Source of the DNA: Pullulanibacillus sp. KACC 23026
GTDB lineage: Bacteria; Bacillota; Bacilli; Bacillales; Sporolactobacillaceae
Assembly: GCF_029094525.1 (NCBI RefSeq)
Contig: NZ_CP119107.1
Location: 1,178,001 to 1,242,000 of the forward strand
Direction: 5' to 3'
DNA: 64,000 nt
Below are positions 8,468 through 20,718 of this stretch, piece after piece; positions within the stretch are counted from its first letter, which is position 1; each line of letters begins with the position of its first letter. Below the pieces are notes generated by a model. That model made no database searches and had not been told where the DNA came from. It was given only the letters and a program-made list of their open reading frames with translations. The position numbers were made by a program, and so were the translations under genes.

Positions 8468-9676
8468 ATGGCAAAAGGGATATTGATGTCAAAAGAAGGT
8501 CATGATGGAATTCTGCTGACGAGCGAAGGGGCTTTTGTGAAAATCGTGCTTCCAAGTCTGGATGCGGCAATTGGAGATGAAGTTGAAGGAGAGCTTAAGA
8601 GGCGTTCCTTTAATCGTCCAAAGCCGATACTATCCGCTCTCGCAGCAGCCTGTCTATTCCTTTTTGTTCTCATTGGAACCCTTCAGATCGGAGGCTCGCA
8701 CCAGGCCGTTGCGGCTTACGTAAGCTTTGACATCAATCCAAGCTTTGAAGCGGGAATTGATAAGGCGCTTCAGGTAAAGGAAGTCCATCCGATGAATTCA
8801 GATGGTTCTAAGGTTTTAAAAGAAATTCCGAACTATAAGAATATGTCACTCAAAACTTTTACCCAAAAAGTAGCCGACGTCTTGGATAAAGAGGGTTACT
8901 TTAAGCAAGAACCAAGCTTAGTTATAAGTACAGCGGTAGACACAAAGGTGACTGGAGATAAGGCTAAGAAGATGACAGCAACGATTAACCAAGCGGTTCA
9001 AGAGATAAAGAAACAGCCCGATTTTTCATCTCACCAAGGAACGGTTCAGGTTCTGAAGGCCAATATGAAAACTCGGAAAACAGCCGCTAAGGAAGGCATG
9101 ACGGCTGGTAAATTCATCTTATATAAAAAAGTGAATAAGGTAGATCCAACTGTTACGGTCAAAAAAGCTAAAACGATGTCTGTGAAGGATTTATATACTT
9201 ATACGCATGAGTCAACTAAGAAAACCACGCCGAAACAGGTGCCTTCTCCCCAAGGACAGGACAACCGAGTGATTTCTCCAGCGAATAAAGGACAACTCAA
9301 AAAGCAGACGAATGATCTAACAAAAGCCCCGTCACTGTCTTCACCGCGAGCATTGAAGAAGGGAAATGGAAAAGCGGGTGCTTCAGAGGCTAAAGGAAAA
9401 GGGGGAGAGAACAACGCTCAGAACAAAAATAAGACTAAGAATAAAGTCTCTCCTCAACCCCCTTCTCCAAAAGCAAATAAGCCTTCAAAAAAAAATGAGA
9501 AAAATAAAGCCGTTCATCCCCCCATTAAAAAGGATGAAGTCTTCAAGAATAGCTTTAAAAAAAATGATCGGAATAGCAAAAACAGAACACCAAAACAGCC
9601 GGTTCATAGGACAAATCTCCATCATCATTTTAACAAAGAGATGCATGGACCCCAATTTATGAAAACGTATAGGTGA
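8468..9676 (+). CDS. rsgI: RsgI, membrane anti-sigma-I factor
   Basis: 402 residues. The N-terminal RsgI domain (1-50) binds SigI in the cytoplasm. One membrane helix follows at about 54-72, then an extracellular part. Just outside the membrane is YVSFDINPSFE (85-95); the Asn90-Pro91 pair corresponds to the reported self-cleavage site of clostridial and bacillar RsgI (family knowledge). The C-terminal ~170 residues are Lys/Asn/Pro-rich low complexity with no recognisable sugar-binding module. The RBS AAAGGAGG is strong. Sits directly behind sigI. Confidence 0.92.
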   Translation: MAKGILMSKEGHDGILLTSEGAFVKIVLPSLDAAIGDEVEGELKRRSFNRPKPILSALAAACLFLFVLIGTLQIGGSHQAVAAYVSFDINPSFEAGIDKALQVKEVHPMNSDGSKVLKEIPNYKNMSLKTFTQKVADVLDKEGYFKQEPSLVISTAVDTKVTGDKAKKMTATINQAVQEIKKQPDFSSHQGTVQVLKANMKTRKTAAKEGMTAGKFILYKKVNKVDPTVTVKKAKTMSVKDLYTYTHESTKKTTPKQVPSPQGQDNRVISPANKGQLKKQTNDLTKAPSLSSPRALKKGNGKAGASEAKGKGGENNAQNKNKTKNKVSPQPPSPKANKPSKKNEKNKAVHPPIKKDEVFKNSFKKNDRNSKNRTPKQPVHRTNLHHHFNKEMHGPQFMKTYR

Positions 9677-9816
9677 AAAAGGATTCGAATAGTCATGATG
9701 TTGGATAGACGTATCATTCAAAGTCTGTCACAATAAAATGAAAAGACCATGCAAACTATTTGTGAGAACATTAATCGCTGATCTGCAGGCCTAATAAAGA
9801 GTTGGGGGATTTGTCA

Positions 9817-10170
9817 ATGATTATGGAAGAGGTACAACAGTTTATCGAGGCTTTGGAAGGGAAGACATCGTTATATCCGTTGTATGCTAAGAAATCTCTT
9901 ACGATAGAATTTGTGGTTCAACAAAATCGAATCTGGATGGTTATTTCAAACAAGAGGCACGAGATTTTAAAAGAAGAACCTTCAGCCAAAGCATCAATTG
10001 TGGTCACCGCTCAAAATGAGGCGAGTTTAGAGAAAATATTAAGAGGCGAACAGCCCCTTTTGCAATTATGTTCCGAAGGCGTTGTTCAAGTTGAAGGGGC
10101 GTTTAATGATCAATTAACCCTTGAATCCATTCTGATACTTGGAAGCAGTCATTCTTATCTCGTTGTCTAA
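9817..10170 (+). CDS. SCP2 sterol-binding-domain protein (YusD-like)
   Basis: 117-residue small protein that looks like a stand-alone SCP2/lipid-binding fold: a start helix (VQQFIEALEGK), a beta-rich centre (LTIEFVVQQNRIWMVI), an IVVTAQNEASLEKILRGEQPL segment, then an amphipathic end. In B. subtilis a similar gene lies in the yus region. ATG at 9817 follows GTTGGGGGAT. The ligand is unknown; it may relate to acyl-CoA metabolism in view of the nearby fad genes, but that is inference. Confidence 0.65.
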   Translation: MIMEEVQQFIEALEGKTSLYPLYAKKSLTIEFVVQQNRIWMVISNKRHEILKEEPSAKASIVVTAQNEASLEKILRGEQPLLQLCSEGVVQVEGAFNDQLTLESILILGSSHSYLVV

Positions 10171-10302
10171 TGTTAGGAAGGAATCGGCCATGATGATTTT
10201 CAAAAATAAGCCTTTTCTCCCCGGAAAATTGTCTTGCTCCCTAATGATTCCTTCAACCAAATCGAGCACCTAAAATTATCACTTAAGTCTGTTATCAGAC
10301 TG

Positions 10303-10332
10303 TTGACAAAAATTATAAGATGTTGTTAATAT
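10303..10332 (+). promoter_or_regulatory. Sigma-A promoter of the S-box leader
   Basis: TTGACA at 10303-10308, 18-base spacer, TAATAT at 10327-10332. The riboswitch begins 38 bases further on. Confidence 0.7.
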
Positions 10333-10370
10333 TATAAATAATAATTAATTTACAATTTCATAGTGTGTTT

Positions 10371-10476
10371 CTTATCCAGAGAGGTGGAGGGACTGGCCCG
10401 ATGAAACCCGGCAACCTCCGATCAAGTTGATCGGAAAAGGTGCCAATTCCTGCAAGCATACGCTTGAGCGATAAGG
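10371..10476 (+). ncRNA. SAM-I riboswitch (S-box)
   Basis: Matches the S-box consensus closely: CTTATCCAGAGAGGTGGAGG, then GACTGGCCCGATGAAACCCGG, CAACC, a variable hairpin (GATCAAGTTGATC), GGTGCCAATTCCTGC, and GATAAG closing helix P1 with CTTATC. S-box RNAs bind S-adenosylmethionine and terminate transcription when it is plentiful. A terminator follows at 10492 and the regulated gene is the homoserine dehydrogenase at 10664. Confidence 0.97.
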
Positions 10477-10491
10477 ATTTATAACTATTAT

Positions 10492-10517
10492 AAACCCCTG
10501 TCGACCCAGGGGTTTTA
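10492..10517 (+). terminator. Riboswitch expression-platform terminator
   Basis: AAACCCCTG-TCGACC-CAGGGGTTTTA directly behind the SAM-I aptamer; expected to form when SAM is bound. Confidence 0.9.
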
Positions 10518-10663
10518 TTAGTGTCTGTTAGTATTAAATGAGTTTAAAGAAAAAGGATCGCCCAATTTCACTCTGAAATTTAATATAACATTCCAATATG
10601 GACCCTTATTTCAAATAAAACATGATAGAACTTGCAGTGTTTAGTATGAGAAGGGATGGTTAT

Positions 10664-11695
10664 ATGGCAATTAATATTTGTCTTTTAGGATTCGGTACGG
10701 TCGGCTCTAGCGTCTACAACCTGATTCAAACTCGAAAAGAGGCGCTTCGTGAATTACTTGGCGATGACTTATCGATTACCCATTTAGTCATTAAGGACAC
10801 AGGGCAAAAACGAGATATTGATGAATCGGTCCAACTGTCTATTGATTTTTTATCAGCGATCAAGTCAGGGACCATTGATCTTGTTATTGAAGCCATCGTA
10901 GGGGTGGAGCCCGCATTTACATATATTAAGAGCGCTTTAGAACACGGAATTCCAGTTATAACAGCAAATAAGGAGATGTTTGCCGAAAGAGGCGTCGTCT
11001 TAAGGCAGCTGGCAAAGGAAAATCAGACCGTGATTGGTTATGAAGCAACCGTTGCAGGTGGAATCCCAATTATTAGAACTATCACGGATTTGTTGCATGT
11101 GAACAAAGTATCGCGAATTGAAGGGATCTTAAACGGAACATCCAATTTTATCTTGACGGATATGCGCAGTCATCTGCATTCCTTTAAAAAATCATTGAAA
11201 GCCGCTCAGGACCTTGGTTATGCAGAGGCGGACCCCACAAGCGATATAAAGGGGTATGATGCTTTTTATAAATTGATGATTCTTTGCCAGGATGTTTTTG
11301 GGAAGCAGCCAAATCGGGAAGAGGTCACGCGAATCGGCATTGAGGGCCTGACAAGTGAGGACTTGCACGAAGCGGCAAAAAAGGGCGGGCGTATGAAGCT
11401 AGTAGCTGAGGCTTTTATCGATGACTCAGGACGGATTCACGCCTCCATTACACCCAAATTTATCGATAAAAGTCATCCTTTGTACGGTGTTGAAGGTGTT
11501 GAGAATGCGGTGACCGTCCACACAGATTTGTTAGGGGCGTTAACTTTAAAAGGACCAGGTGCAGGAGGCATGCCGACTGCAAGTGCGATTCTTGAAGATA
11601 TTACGCGCATTAGCTTACAAATGCCTTTGAAATCTAAACGCCTTCAAAAGATTAAGCAAGTCCAACAGGCCGCCGAGGCGGAGGTTTCTCTGTAG
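10664..11695 (+). CDS. hom: Homoserine dehydrogenase lacking the ACT domain
   Basis: Reduces aspartate semialdehyde to homoserine, the branch compound for methionine and threonine. The 343-residue protein has the NAD(P)-binding start ICLLGFGTVGSSVY, the TANKEMF strand and the catalytic motif GTSNFILTDM with AEADPTSDIKGYDA. Usual Bacillus Hom is about 430 residues because of a C-terminal ACT domain sensing threonine; this one stops after the catalytic core (KGPGAGGMPTASAI). The S-box upstream implies it serves methionine synthesis. ATG at 10664 follows AGAAGGGATGG; the longer frame from 10622 is not supported. Confidence 0.9.
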   Translation: MAINICLLGFGTVGSSVYNLIQTRKEALRELLGDDLSITHLVIKDTGQKRDIDESVQLSIDFLSAIKSGTIDLVIEAIVGVEPAFTYIKSALEHGIPVITANKEMFAERGVVLRQLAKENQTVIGYEATVAGGIPIIRTITDLLHVNKVSRIEGILNGTSNFILTDMRSHLHSFKKSLKAAQDLGYAEADPTSDIKGYDAFYKLMILCQDVFGKQPNREEVTRIGIEGLTSEDLHEAAKKGGRMKLVAEAFIDDSGRIHASITPKFIDKSHPLYGVEGVENAVTVHTDLLGALTLKGPGAGGMPTASAILEDITRISLQMPLKSKRLQKIKQVQQAAEAEVSL

Positions 11696-11928
11696 CCACT
11701 GATAGTTCTGGAACCTTCCGAGCACACGTTTAGGCTTACGGCCGGCCCGTTTTGTGAATCATGCCTTAAAAGCTAGGAATAGGGAGCAATTGTATTCAAT
11801 CTCTCTATATTTAATGGTCATCCCATGTGAGCATTGTCAGAATGATCATACCCTTTCAAATCAGAATTGTTACCCGTAAGATCGGGGTGCTAAAATGGTT
11901 ATGGTTAAACAAATGAAAGGGATGATTC

Positions 11929-12108
11929 ATTATTAACACCATTCACGTGACCTACACGAATGAAATGGAAAAAGCCTTGTATCAAACCCACGGTATTAAT
12001 TATTCGGAGTATGAACGGAGTCTTGAAAAACGGCTTGAGGTTGAAAGAGCTCGAGAAGAAGAGTATTTAAAGAGTAAGACCCTTGCTGTTCATCCAGCTT
12101 ATAAATAG
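11929..12108 (+). CDS. Small ORF, 59 aa, with a possible ATT start
   Basis: A coherent charged reading frame (INTIHVTYTNEMEKALYQ ... GINYSEYERSLEKRLEVERA ... HPAYK) that begins right after a TGA. No ATG, GTG or TTG lies before residue 6, but AAAGGGATGA stands 7 bases before the first ATT. The helical, Glu/Arg-rich composition and third-base pattern look coding. Alternatives are a start at the GTG (residue 6 region) or at ATG further in. I do not recognise a family. Confidence 0.5.
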   Translation: MINTIHVTYTNEMEKALYQTHGINYSEYERSLEKRLEVERAREEEYLKSKTLAVHPAYK

Positions 12109-12147
12109 AAAAAATAGAGAAAAAGGCGTCATGTGGCGCTAAATACA

Positions 12148-12186
12148 AATTGGATGGCTTTTTAAGCCATCCAATTGATTTTTTTA
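12148..12186 (+). terminator. Terminator after the small ORF
   Basis: AATTGGATGGCTT-TTT-AAGCCATCCAATT followed by GATTTTTTT: a 13-bp perfect stem with T-run. Confidence 0.9.
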
Positions 12187-12263
12187 AGGGGGGGTGGAGA
12201 TGTAGTTATGTCACCACTCGCCTGGGTTGAGCCTCATACTGGCAGTCGTTACACTGTGGTTGA

Positions 12264-13195
12264 TTAGGCGTAACGAGAATACGCTATCCTCCGTGAAATG
12301 GGCCAGAGTGCTGAAATAAAGGACTGACGTTATGCCTAATTCGGTTGAGCGTAACGAGGATTCGCTATCCGCCGCGAATCCGGCCGGAATGCCGAAATAA
12401 GGGACAGACGTTACGCCTATTTTGATTGAGCGTAACGAGAATACGCAATCCTCCGGGAATCGGGCTGAATTGCCGAAATAAAGAAATGCCGTTACGCCTA
12501 TTTTGATTGAGCGTAACGAGAATACGCAATCCTCCGGGAATCGGGCCGGAATGCCGAAATAAAGAAATGCCGTTACGCCTATTTTGATTGAGCGTAACGA
12601 GGATACACTATCCTCCAGGAATCGGGCTGAATTGCCGAAATAAAGAAATGCCGTTACGCCTATTTCGTTTGAGCGTAACGAGGATACACTATCCTCCAGG
12701 AATCGGGCTGAATTGCCGAAATAAAGAAATGCCGTTACGCCTATTTCGTTTGAGCGTAACGAGGATTCGCTATCCGCCGCGAATCGGGTCGGAATGCCGA
12801 AATAACGGATTGCCGTTACGCCTATTTTGATTGAGCGTAACGAGGATACACAATCCCCCGTGAAATGGGCCGGAATGCCGAAATAAAGAAATGCCGTTAC
12901 GCCTATTTTGATTGAGCGTAACGAGAATACGCTATCCGCCTCGAAATGGGACGGAATGCCGAAATAAGGGACTGAGGTTACGCCTATTTCAGTTGAGCGT
13001 AACGAGACTACGCTATCCCGTCGCTAATCGGGCTGGGATGCCGAAATAACGGATTGACGTTACGCCTATTTCGATTGAGCGTAACGAGACTACGCTATCC
13101 GCCTCGAAATGGGACGGAATGCCGAAATAAGGGACTGAGGTTACGCCTATTTGGGTTGAGCGTAACGAGAATACGCTATCCGCCACCGAATAGGA
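12264..13195. repeat. Tandem array, about 12 copies of an 81-bp unit
   Basis: The word GCGTAACGAG starts at 12268, 12349, 12430, 12511, 12592, 12673, 12754, 12835, 12916, 12997, 13079 and 13160, a spacing of 81 (once 82). Each unit carries GTTACGCC ... GCGTAACGAG, a short inverted repeat, then ATACGCTATCC, TCGGGC, GGAATGCCGAAATAA. Units differ by scattered substitutions, with no unique spacer sequence. An open frame at 12588-12830 exists only because 81 is a multiple of 3. The 1.5-kb gap 12109-13606 holds this array and no gene I can support. Confidence 0.95.
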
Positions 13196-13524
13196 GATTA
13201 GGCGAATGGCCATCAATCCTAGCCATCTAATTGGACTTGTTCTGAGTGGCGGAATTCGTTGAAATAGCGGAAAATGGCGAGAAATAGTGGGGGATAGCAA
13301 GAAACCGCGGGAAATAATGGGGATAGTTCTCCTTTGTTATTATAAGGAGGACTGTCCCCCTTTTTGCCCCCTTTGTTGTCCGTTGCTGCGGCATCTTTCG
13401 TTCTTTCTCTGCCTCCTCTAATGTTTGAGATTCTTGTTCTTGGCAAATGCTATGAGCATTGAAATTGTGGAAGAAAATCCATTCAAATAGTAGCGTCTAA
13501 ACTTGATTTGAAGTAAATATTAAT

Positions 13525-13568
13525 TTAGAATGAGAATAGATTGAGAATTGCTTTCCTAGACAGGAAAG
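13525..13568 (+). promoter_or_regulatory. Putative operator upstream of sufC
   Basis: TTAGAATGAGAATAGATTG then AGAATTGC contains repeated GAGAAT hexamers reminiscent of a Fur/PerR-type site. Immediately after comes a perfect inverted repeat CTTTCCT-AGAC-AGGAAAG (13551-13568). Both lie within 85 bases of the sufC start. The binding protein is inference. Confidence 0.4.
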
Positions 13569-13606
13569 TTTCTATAGAAAAATAGATAAAATGGAGGGTC
13601 TTCTGT

Positions 13607-14392
13607 ATGTCTCAACCATCATTAAAAATTGAAAATCTACATGTATCGATCGAAGGAAAAGAAATAGTCAAGGGCTTGAATTTAGAAATAAACGGCGGTG
13701 AAATTCATGCCATCATGGGACCAAACGGAACGGGTAAATCGACGCTTGCATCGGCTCTAATGGGGCATCCAAAATATGAAATTACTGAAGGAACGGTCAC
13801 ATTCGATGGGGAAGACCTCCTCGAGATGGAAGTGGATGAGCGCGCACGTGCCGGTCTCTTTTTGGCTATGCAATATCCAAGCGAAGTCAGCGGTGTAACG
13901 AATGCGGATTTCTTACGGACTGCTATTAATGGCCGCCGCGGAGAAGGTAATGAAATTCCGCTAATGAAGTTTATCAAAACGTTAGACCAAAAAATGGATA
14001 TTCTCGACATGGGCGAGGAATTCTCTACACGTTATCTAAATGAAGGATTTTCAGGCGGTGAGAAAAAACGCAATGAAATTCTTCAGTTAATGATGCTAGA
14101 ACCTAAGATCGCTATTCTTGATGAAATTGACTCAGGTCTAGATATCGATGCTCTTAAGGTTGTATCAAAAGGTGTCAATGCGATGCGTTCTCCTGACTTT
14201 GGTTGCTTAATCATCACTCACTATCAACGTTTGCTTAATTACATCACACCAGACAAGGTTCATGTTATGATGCAGGGCCGTATTGTTAAGTCTGGCGGAC
14301 CAGAACTAGCTGAACGCTTAGAAGCACAAGGCTATGATTGGGTTAAAGAAGAATTAGGAATTGAAGATGAAACGATCGGTCAAGAAGCTTAA
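13607..14392 (+). CDS. sufC: SufC, Fe-S assembly ATPase
   Basis: ABC-type ATPase of the SufBCD scaffold for Fe-S cluster assembly, cytoplasmic. 261 residues with Walker A GPNGTGKST, the signature FSGGEKKRNE, Walker B KIAILDEIDSGLDID and switch His in IITHYQRLL, all intact. RBS TGGAGGG before ATG. First gene of the sufCDSUB cluster. Confidence 0.97.
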   Translation: MSQPSLKIENLHVSIEGKEIVKGLNLEINGGEIHAIMGPNGTGKSTLASALMGHPKYEITEGTVTFDGEDLLEMEVDERARAGLFLAMQYPSEVSGVTNADFLRTAINGRRGEGNEIPLMKFIKTLDQKMDILDMGEEFSTRYLNEGFSGGEKKRNEILQLMMLEPKIAILDEIDSGLDIDALKVVSKGVNAMRSPDFGCLIITHYQRLLNYITPDKVHVMMQGRIVKSGGPELAERLEAQGYDWVKEELGIEDETIGQEA

Positions 14393-14564
14393 TTCAAACG
14401 ATTTTTCTTGAAAGAATTAGTGAGTTTTTGTCTAGCACAGTGCCCAGTCGAAATGCCTTAATGAAATCAGGCACCCATTACAGCCGTTTTAGTACTTGGT
14501 AAGCTGCTATGGATGACTTCGGTACATGCGCTTTTCTGTAAACCAAGTAGTAGGAGGAAATGCG

Positions 14565-17531
<2,967 letters not shown>

Positions 17532-17622
17532 GGTCATGATTTGTGTTAAACTAAATAAGTTGCAACTCGCTTAAAAAATGTTGCTCACAGGCTTAATCAT
17601 AAGGCTCCATAAACATACAGTC

Positions 17623-17668
17623 GGTGACAAATGTCACAGGAATAGAAGTCATCGATACTAATCGATGA
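17623..17668 (+). promoter_or_regulatory. Two inverted repeats between sufU and sufB
   Basis: GTGACA-AA-TGTCAC at 17623-17636 and TCATCGAT-ACTA-ATCGATGA at about 17648-17667, in the only long gap of the suf cluster after sufU. No T-run follows either, so operator or RNA-processing sites are likelier than terminators. Confidence 0.4.
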
Positions 17669-17693
17669 TTAAGCAAATAAGGAGGGGAACGAT

Positions 17694-19091
17694 TTGGCAA
17701 AGAAAATGCCTGAAATCGGTGATTATAAATATGGCTTTCATGATAAAGATGTTTCCGTCTATCGTGCTGACCGTGGCTTAACAAAAGAAGTGGTTGAAGA
17801 CATTTCTAAACGCAAAAACGAGCCTCAGTGGATGCTTGATTTCCGTTTGAAAGCACTCGATCATTTCTATAAACGTCCTATGCCACAATGGGGTGGGAAT
17901 CTAAACGATTTGAACTTTGATGATATCACTTATTATGTAAAGCCATCAGAGAAATCGGGCCGTTCATGGGATGAAGTACCTGAAGAAATCAAACGTACTT
18001 TTGATAAGTTAGGGATCCCTGAAGCCGAGCAAAAATATCTGGCTGGTGTCTCCGCTCAGTATGAATCTGAAGTGGTTTACCATAACATGAAGAAAGACCT
18101 TGAAGATATGGGTATCGTCTTTAAAGACACGGATACAGCCTTACGTGAAAATGAAGACTTGTTCAAAGAATACTTTGCGTCTGTTATTCCGTATTCCGAT
18201 AATAAGTTTTCTGCCCTTAACTCTGCTGTATGGTCTGGTGGTTCCTTTATCTATGTTCCTAAAGGCGTCAAGGTGGAAACACCGCTTCAAGCCTACTTCC
18301 GAATTAACTCTGAAAACATGGGACAATTCGAGCGGACACTTATTATTGTCGATGAAGGGGCTTCTGTGCATTATGTTGAAGGGTGTACGGCACCAGTCTA
18401 CTCGACGAACTCCCTTCATAGTGCTGTTGTTGAAATCATTGTTAAAAAAGATGCTTATTGCCGTTACACAACAATCCAAAACTGGGCGAACAACGTTTAC
18501 AATCTTGTAACGAAACGTGCAGTCGCTATGGAAAATGCAACCATGGAATGGATTGACGGCAACATCGGTTCTAAGCTTACAATGAAATATCCTTCGATCC
18601 TGTTAAAAGGAGAAGGGGCACGCGGAAATACCCTTTCCATTGCGATTGCCGGGAAAGGTCAGCACCAGGATGCAGGGGCAAAAATGATGCATTTAGCACC
18701 AAATACTTCCTCAACCATCGTTTCTAAATCAATCTCTAAGAGCGGCGGGAAAGTCACCTACCGAGGTATGGTTCACTTTGGCCGTAATGCATCTAACTCT
18801 CGCTCAAACGTTGAGTGTGATACGTTGATCATGGATAACGAATCGACTTCAGATACAATTCCATACAACGAAATTCTTAATGAGAACATTTCACTTGAGC
18901 ATGAAGCAAAAGTATCAAAGGTTTCCGAAGAGCAGCTCTTCTATCTCATGAGCCGCGGAGTAACCGAGCAAGAAGCAACGGAAATGATCGTAATGGGCTT
19001 TATCGAACCATTTACAAAAGAACTTCCAATGGAATATGCGGTAGAAATGAACCGTTTGATCAAGTTTGAGATGGAAGGCAGCATCGGTTAA
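17694..19091 (+). CDS. sufB: SufB, Fe-S assembly scaffold subunit
   Basis: Main scaffold of SufBC2D. 465 residues. Conserved blocks include [49 protein letters not shown] and [13 protein letters not shown]. Starts with TTG behind GGAGGGGAACGA; the sequence after it ([18 protein letters not shown]) matches the usual Bacillus SufB N-terminus. A strong terminator follows. Confidence 0.97.
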   Translation: MAKKMPEIGDYKYGFHDKDVSVYRADRGLTKEVVEDISKRKNEPQWMLDFRLKALDHFYKRPMPQWGGNLNDLNFDDITYYVKPSEKSGRSWDEVPEEIKRTFDKLGIPEAEQKYLAGVSAQYESEVVYHNMKKDLEDMGIVFKDTDTALRENEDLFKEYFASVIPYSDNKFSALNSAVWSGGSFIYVPKGVKVETPLQAYFRINSENMGQFERTLIIVDEGASVHYVEGCTAPVYSTNSLHSAVVEIIVKKDAYCRYTTIQNWANNVYNLVTKRAVAMENATMEWIDGNIGSKLTMKYPSILLKGEGARGNTLSIAIAGKGQHQDAGAKMMHLAPNTSSTIVSKSISKSGGKVTYRGMVHFGRNASNSRSNVECDTLIMDNESTSDTIPYNEILNENISLEHEAKVSKVSEEQLFYLMSRGVTEQEATEMIVMGFIEPFTKELPMEYAVEMNRLIKFEMEGSIG

Positions 19092-19150
19092 GCTGTCAGC
19101 CGCCTTTTAATTGGATTGATTGACCTATTACAATGAATGGAATATGATTC

Positions 19151-19178
19151 AAGGGAGCAACGATTCGTTGCTCCCTTT
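19151..19178 (+). terminator. Terminator of the suf operon
   Basis: AAGGGAGCAACG-ATT-CGTTGCTCCCTTT, a 12-bp perfect stem, about 60 bases after sufB. Confidence 0.92.
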
Positions 19179-19269
19179 ATATATTAATAAGCCTATACGG
19201 GTAAAATTTGCCTATAAGGATTTCAGGAGAATTAGCCCTTTGGATACCATAAAGAGAAGGGGTGTTGGG

Positions 19270-20643
19270 GTGAACATTCATCTCTTTCATACAAATGATT
19301 TACATAGTCATGTTGAGTTCATACCTAAGCAAAGAAGTTTGCTGACGCGGTTGATGAATCGCGCTCAAGAGCAGCATGAATCAAGCTTATTGATTGATTT
19401 AGGCGATCATATGGACCGCTCAAATCCTTTAACCGAAGGGACCTTTGGAAAAGGAAATGTAAGACTTCTTAATGAAATGGATTATGATCTCGTGACGATC
19501 GGAAATAATGAAGGCATTACATTTACAAAAGCTGATCTGGAAGCCGCTTATCAGGATAAAACGTTTCCCATCTTGCTTGCGAATTTATTTAATGAAAGCA
19601 GCGAGAGACCCGCTTGGTGCAAGCCTAGTCAAATTCTTGATATTAATGGCATGAAATTAGGGTTTGTAGGGGTGACTGCGGATTTTTATGATTTTTATAA
19701 AGGGTTAGGCTGGCGTATTGAAAGCCCTATGGAAGTTCTGAAGAAGTATGTTCCATTGCTTAAGAAACAAGCAGATGTCGTGGTCGTTTTATCTCATGTT
19801 GGGAAATCATTTGATGTCCAACTGGCTCATGAACTTGATGGCATCGATGTCATTCTTGGGAGTCATAGTCATGATTTACTGCCCAATGGGGTGATGGAAA
19901 AGGACACGTTAATCGTACAAGCAGGGAAATTTGGCCAGCACGTTGGTGAGGTCGTGCTAGAAATAAATGAATTTAAGCAACTTGTCTCGAAACAAGCACG
20001 ACTTTATAATGTCCTGGAAGAGCCGGATGACTTAAAGATGTTGGCGATTGTCAAAGAGCTTGAGCAAGAGGGCAGAAGGAAGCTGCTTGCACCTGTTACT
20101 GAACTGGATGAGACGATGGCAATCAATTGGGATCAGGAAAGTCCGTTTGCTGAACTCTTGGCGGAAGGCTTGAAGGAGTGGTGCCAAGCGGATATCGGAA
20201 TGATTAATTCAGGTGTCTTGTTAGGAGATTTGGCTCCAGGTGTCGTGACGAAGGGGGAACTCCACCGACTTTGTCCGCATCCTTTAAACCCTTGTCGGCT
20301 GACTTTAAAAGGGCAAGATCTTTTGGAACTCCTTCATATTGGTCAATCCTCTGAATTCAAGCAGTGGGCTCTTTTAGGTTTTGGATTTCGTGGAAAACGT
20401 TTGGGGGGACTTGTTTATTCAGGTCTGACCTATGAATGGGACGAGTTGAACCAATGTCCTCACCATGTTCAAATTAATGGTGAGGAGCTGCAATCTGACA
20501 AGTCTTACACGATTGGAACCGCGGATTTGTTCACGTTTAGTCATATTGCTCGACCGTTGATGCGGGTCATGGAGATTCGTATTTTTATGCCTGAGTTTTT
20601 GCGGGATGTCTTAGCTTGGCAACTGTCAAGAAAGGCAAGATAA
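19270..20643 (+). CDS. yunD: YunD, 5'-nucleotidase-family metallophosphoesterase
   Basis: 457 residues: N-terminal calcineurin-like phosphoesterase with metal-binding motifs HTNDLHSHVEF, DLGDHMDRS, TIGNNEG, LSHVGKSFD and GSHSHDLLPN, followed by a 5'-nucleotidase C-terminal domain (from about 300). GTG at 19270 is chosen because AGAAGGGGTG lies upstream and because a longer frame would run through the suf terminator. No signal peptide, so it should act in the cytoplasm. The substrate is unknown. Confidence 0.9.
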   Translation: MNIHLFHTNDLHSHVEFIPKQRSLLTRLMNRAQEQHESSLLIDLGDHMDRSNPLTEGTFGKGNVRLLNEMDYDLVTIGNNEGITFTKADLEAAYQDKTFPILLANLFNESSERPAWCKPSQILDINGMKLGFVGVTADFYDFYKGLGWRIESPMEVLKKYVPLLKKQADVVVVLSHVGKSFDVQLAHELDGIDVILGSHSHDLLPNGVMEKDTLIVQAGKFGQHVGEVVLEINEFKQLVSKQARLYNVLEEPDDLKMLAIVKELEQEGRRKLLAPVTELDETMAINWDQESPFAELLAEGLKEWCQADIGMINSGVLLGDLAPGVVTKGELHRLCPHPLNPCRLTLKGQDLLELLHIGQSSEFKQWALLGFGFRGKRLGGLVYSGLTYEWDELNQCPHHVQINGEELQSDKSYTIGTADLFTFSHIARPLMRVMEIRIFMPEFLRDVLAWQLSRKAR

Positions 20644-20718
20644 TTTTGTCCCCTAAGACAGCCTATTTATTGAACGTTTCTTGGACATTCTCATAGAATA
20701 GTGTCAGGGAGGGGTACT

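Noticed and set aside
12588-12830. 80-codon ORF with 27-residue repeats in the 81-bp array
   Set aside because: Exists only because 81 is divisible by 3; no RBS and other units carry stops.
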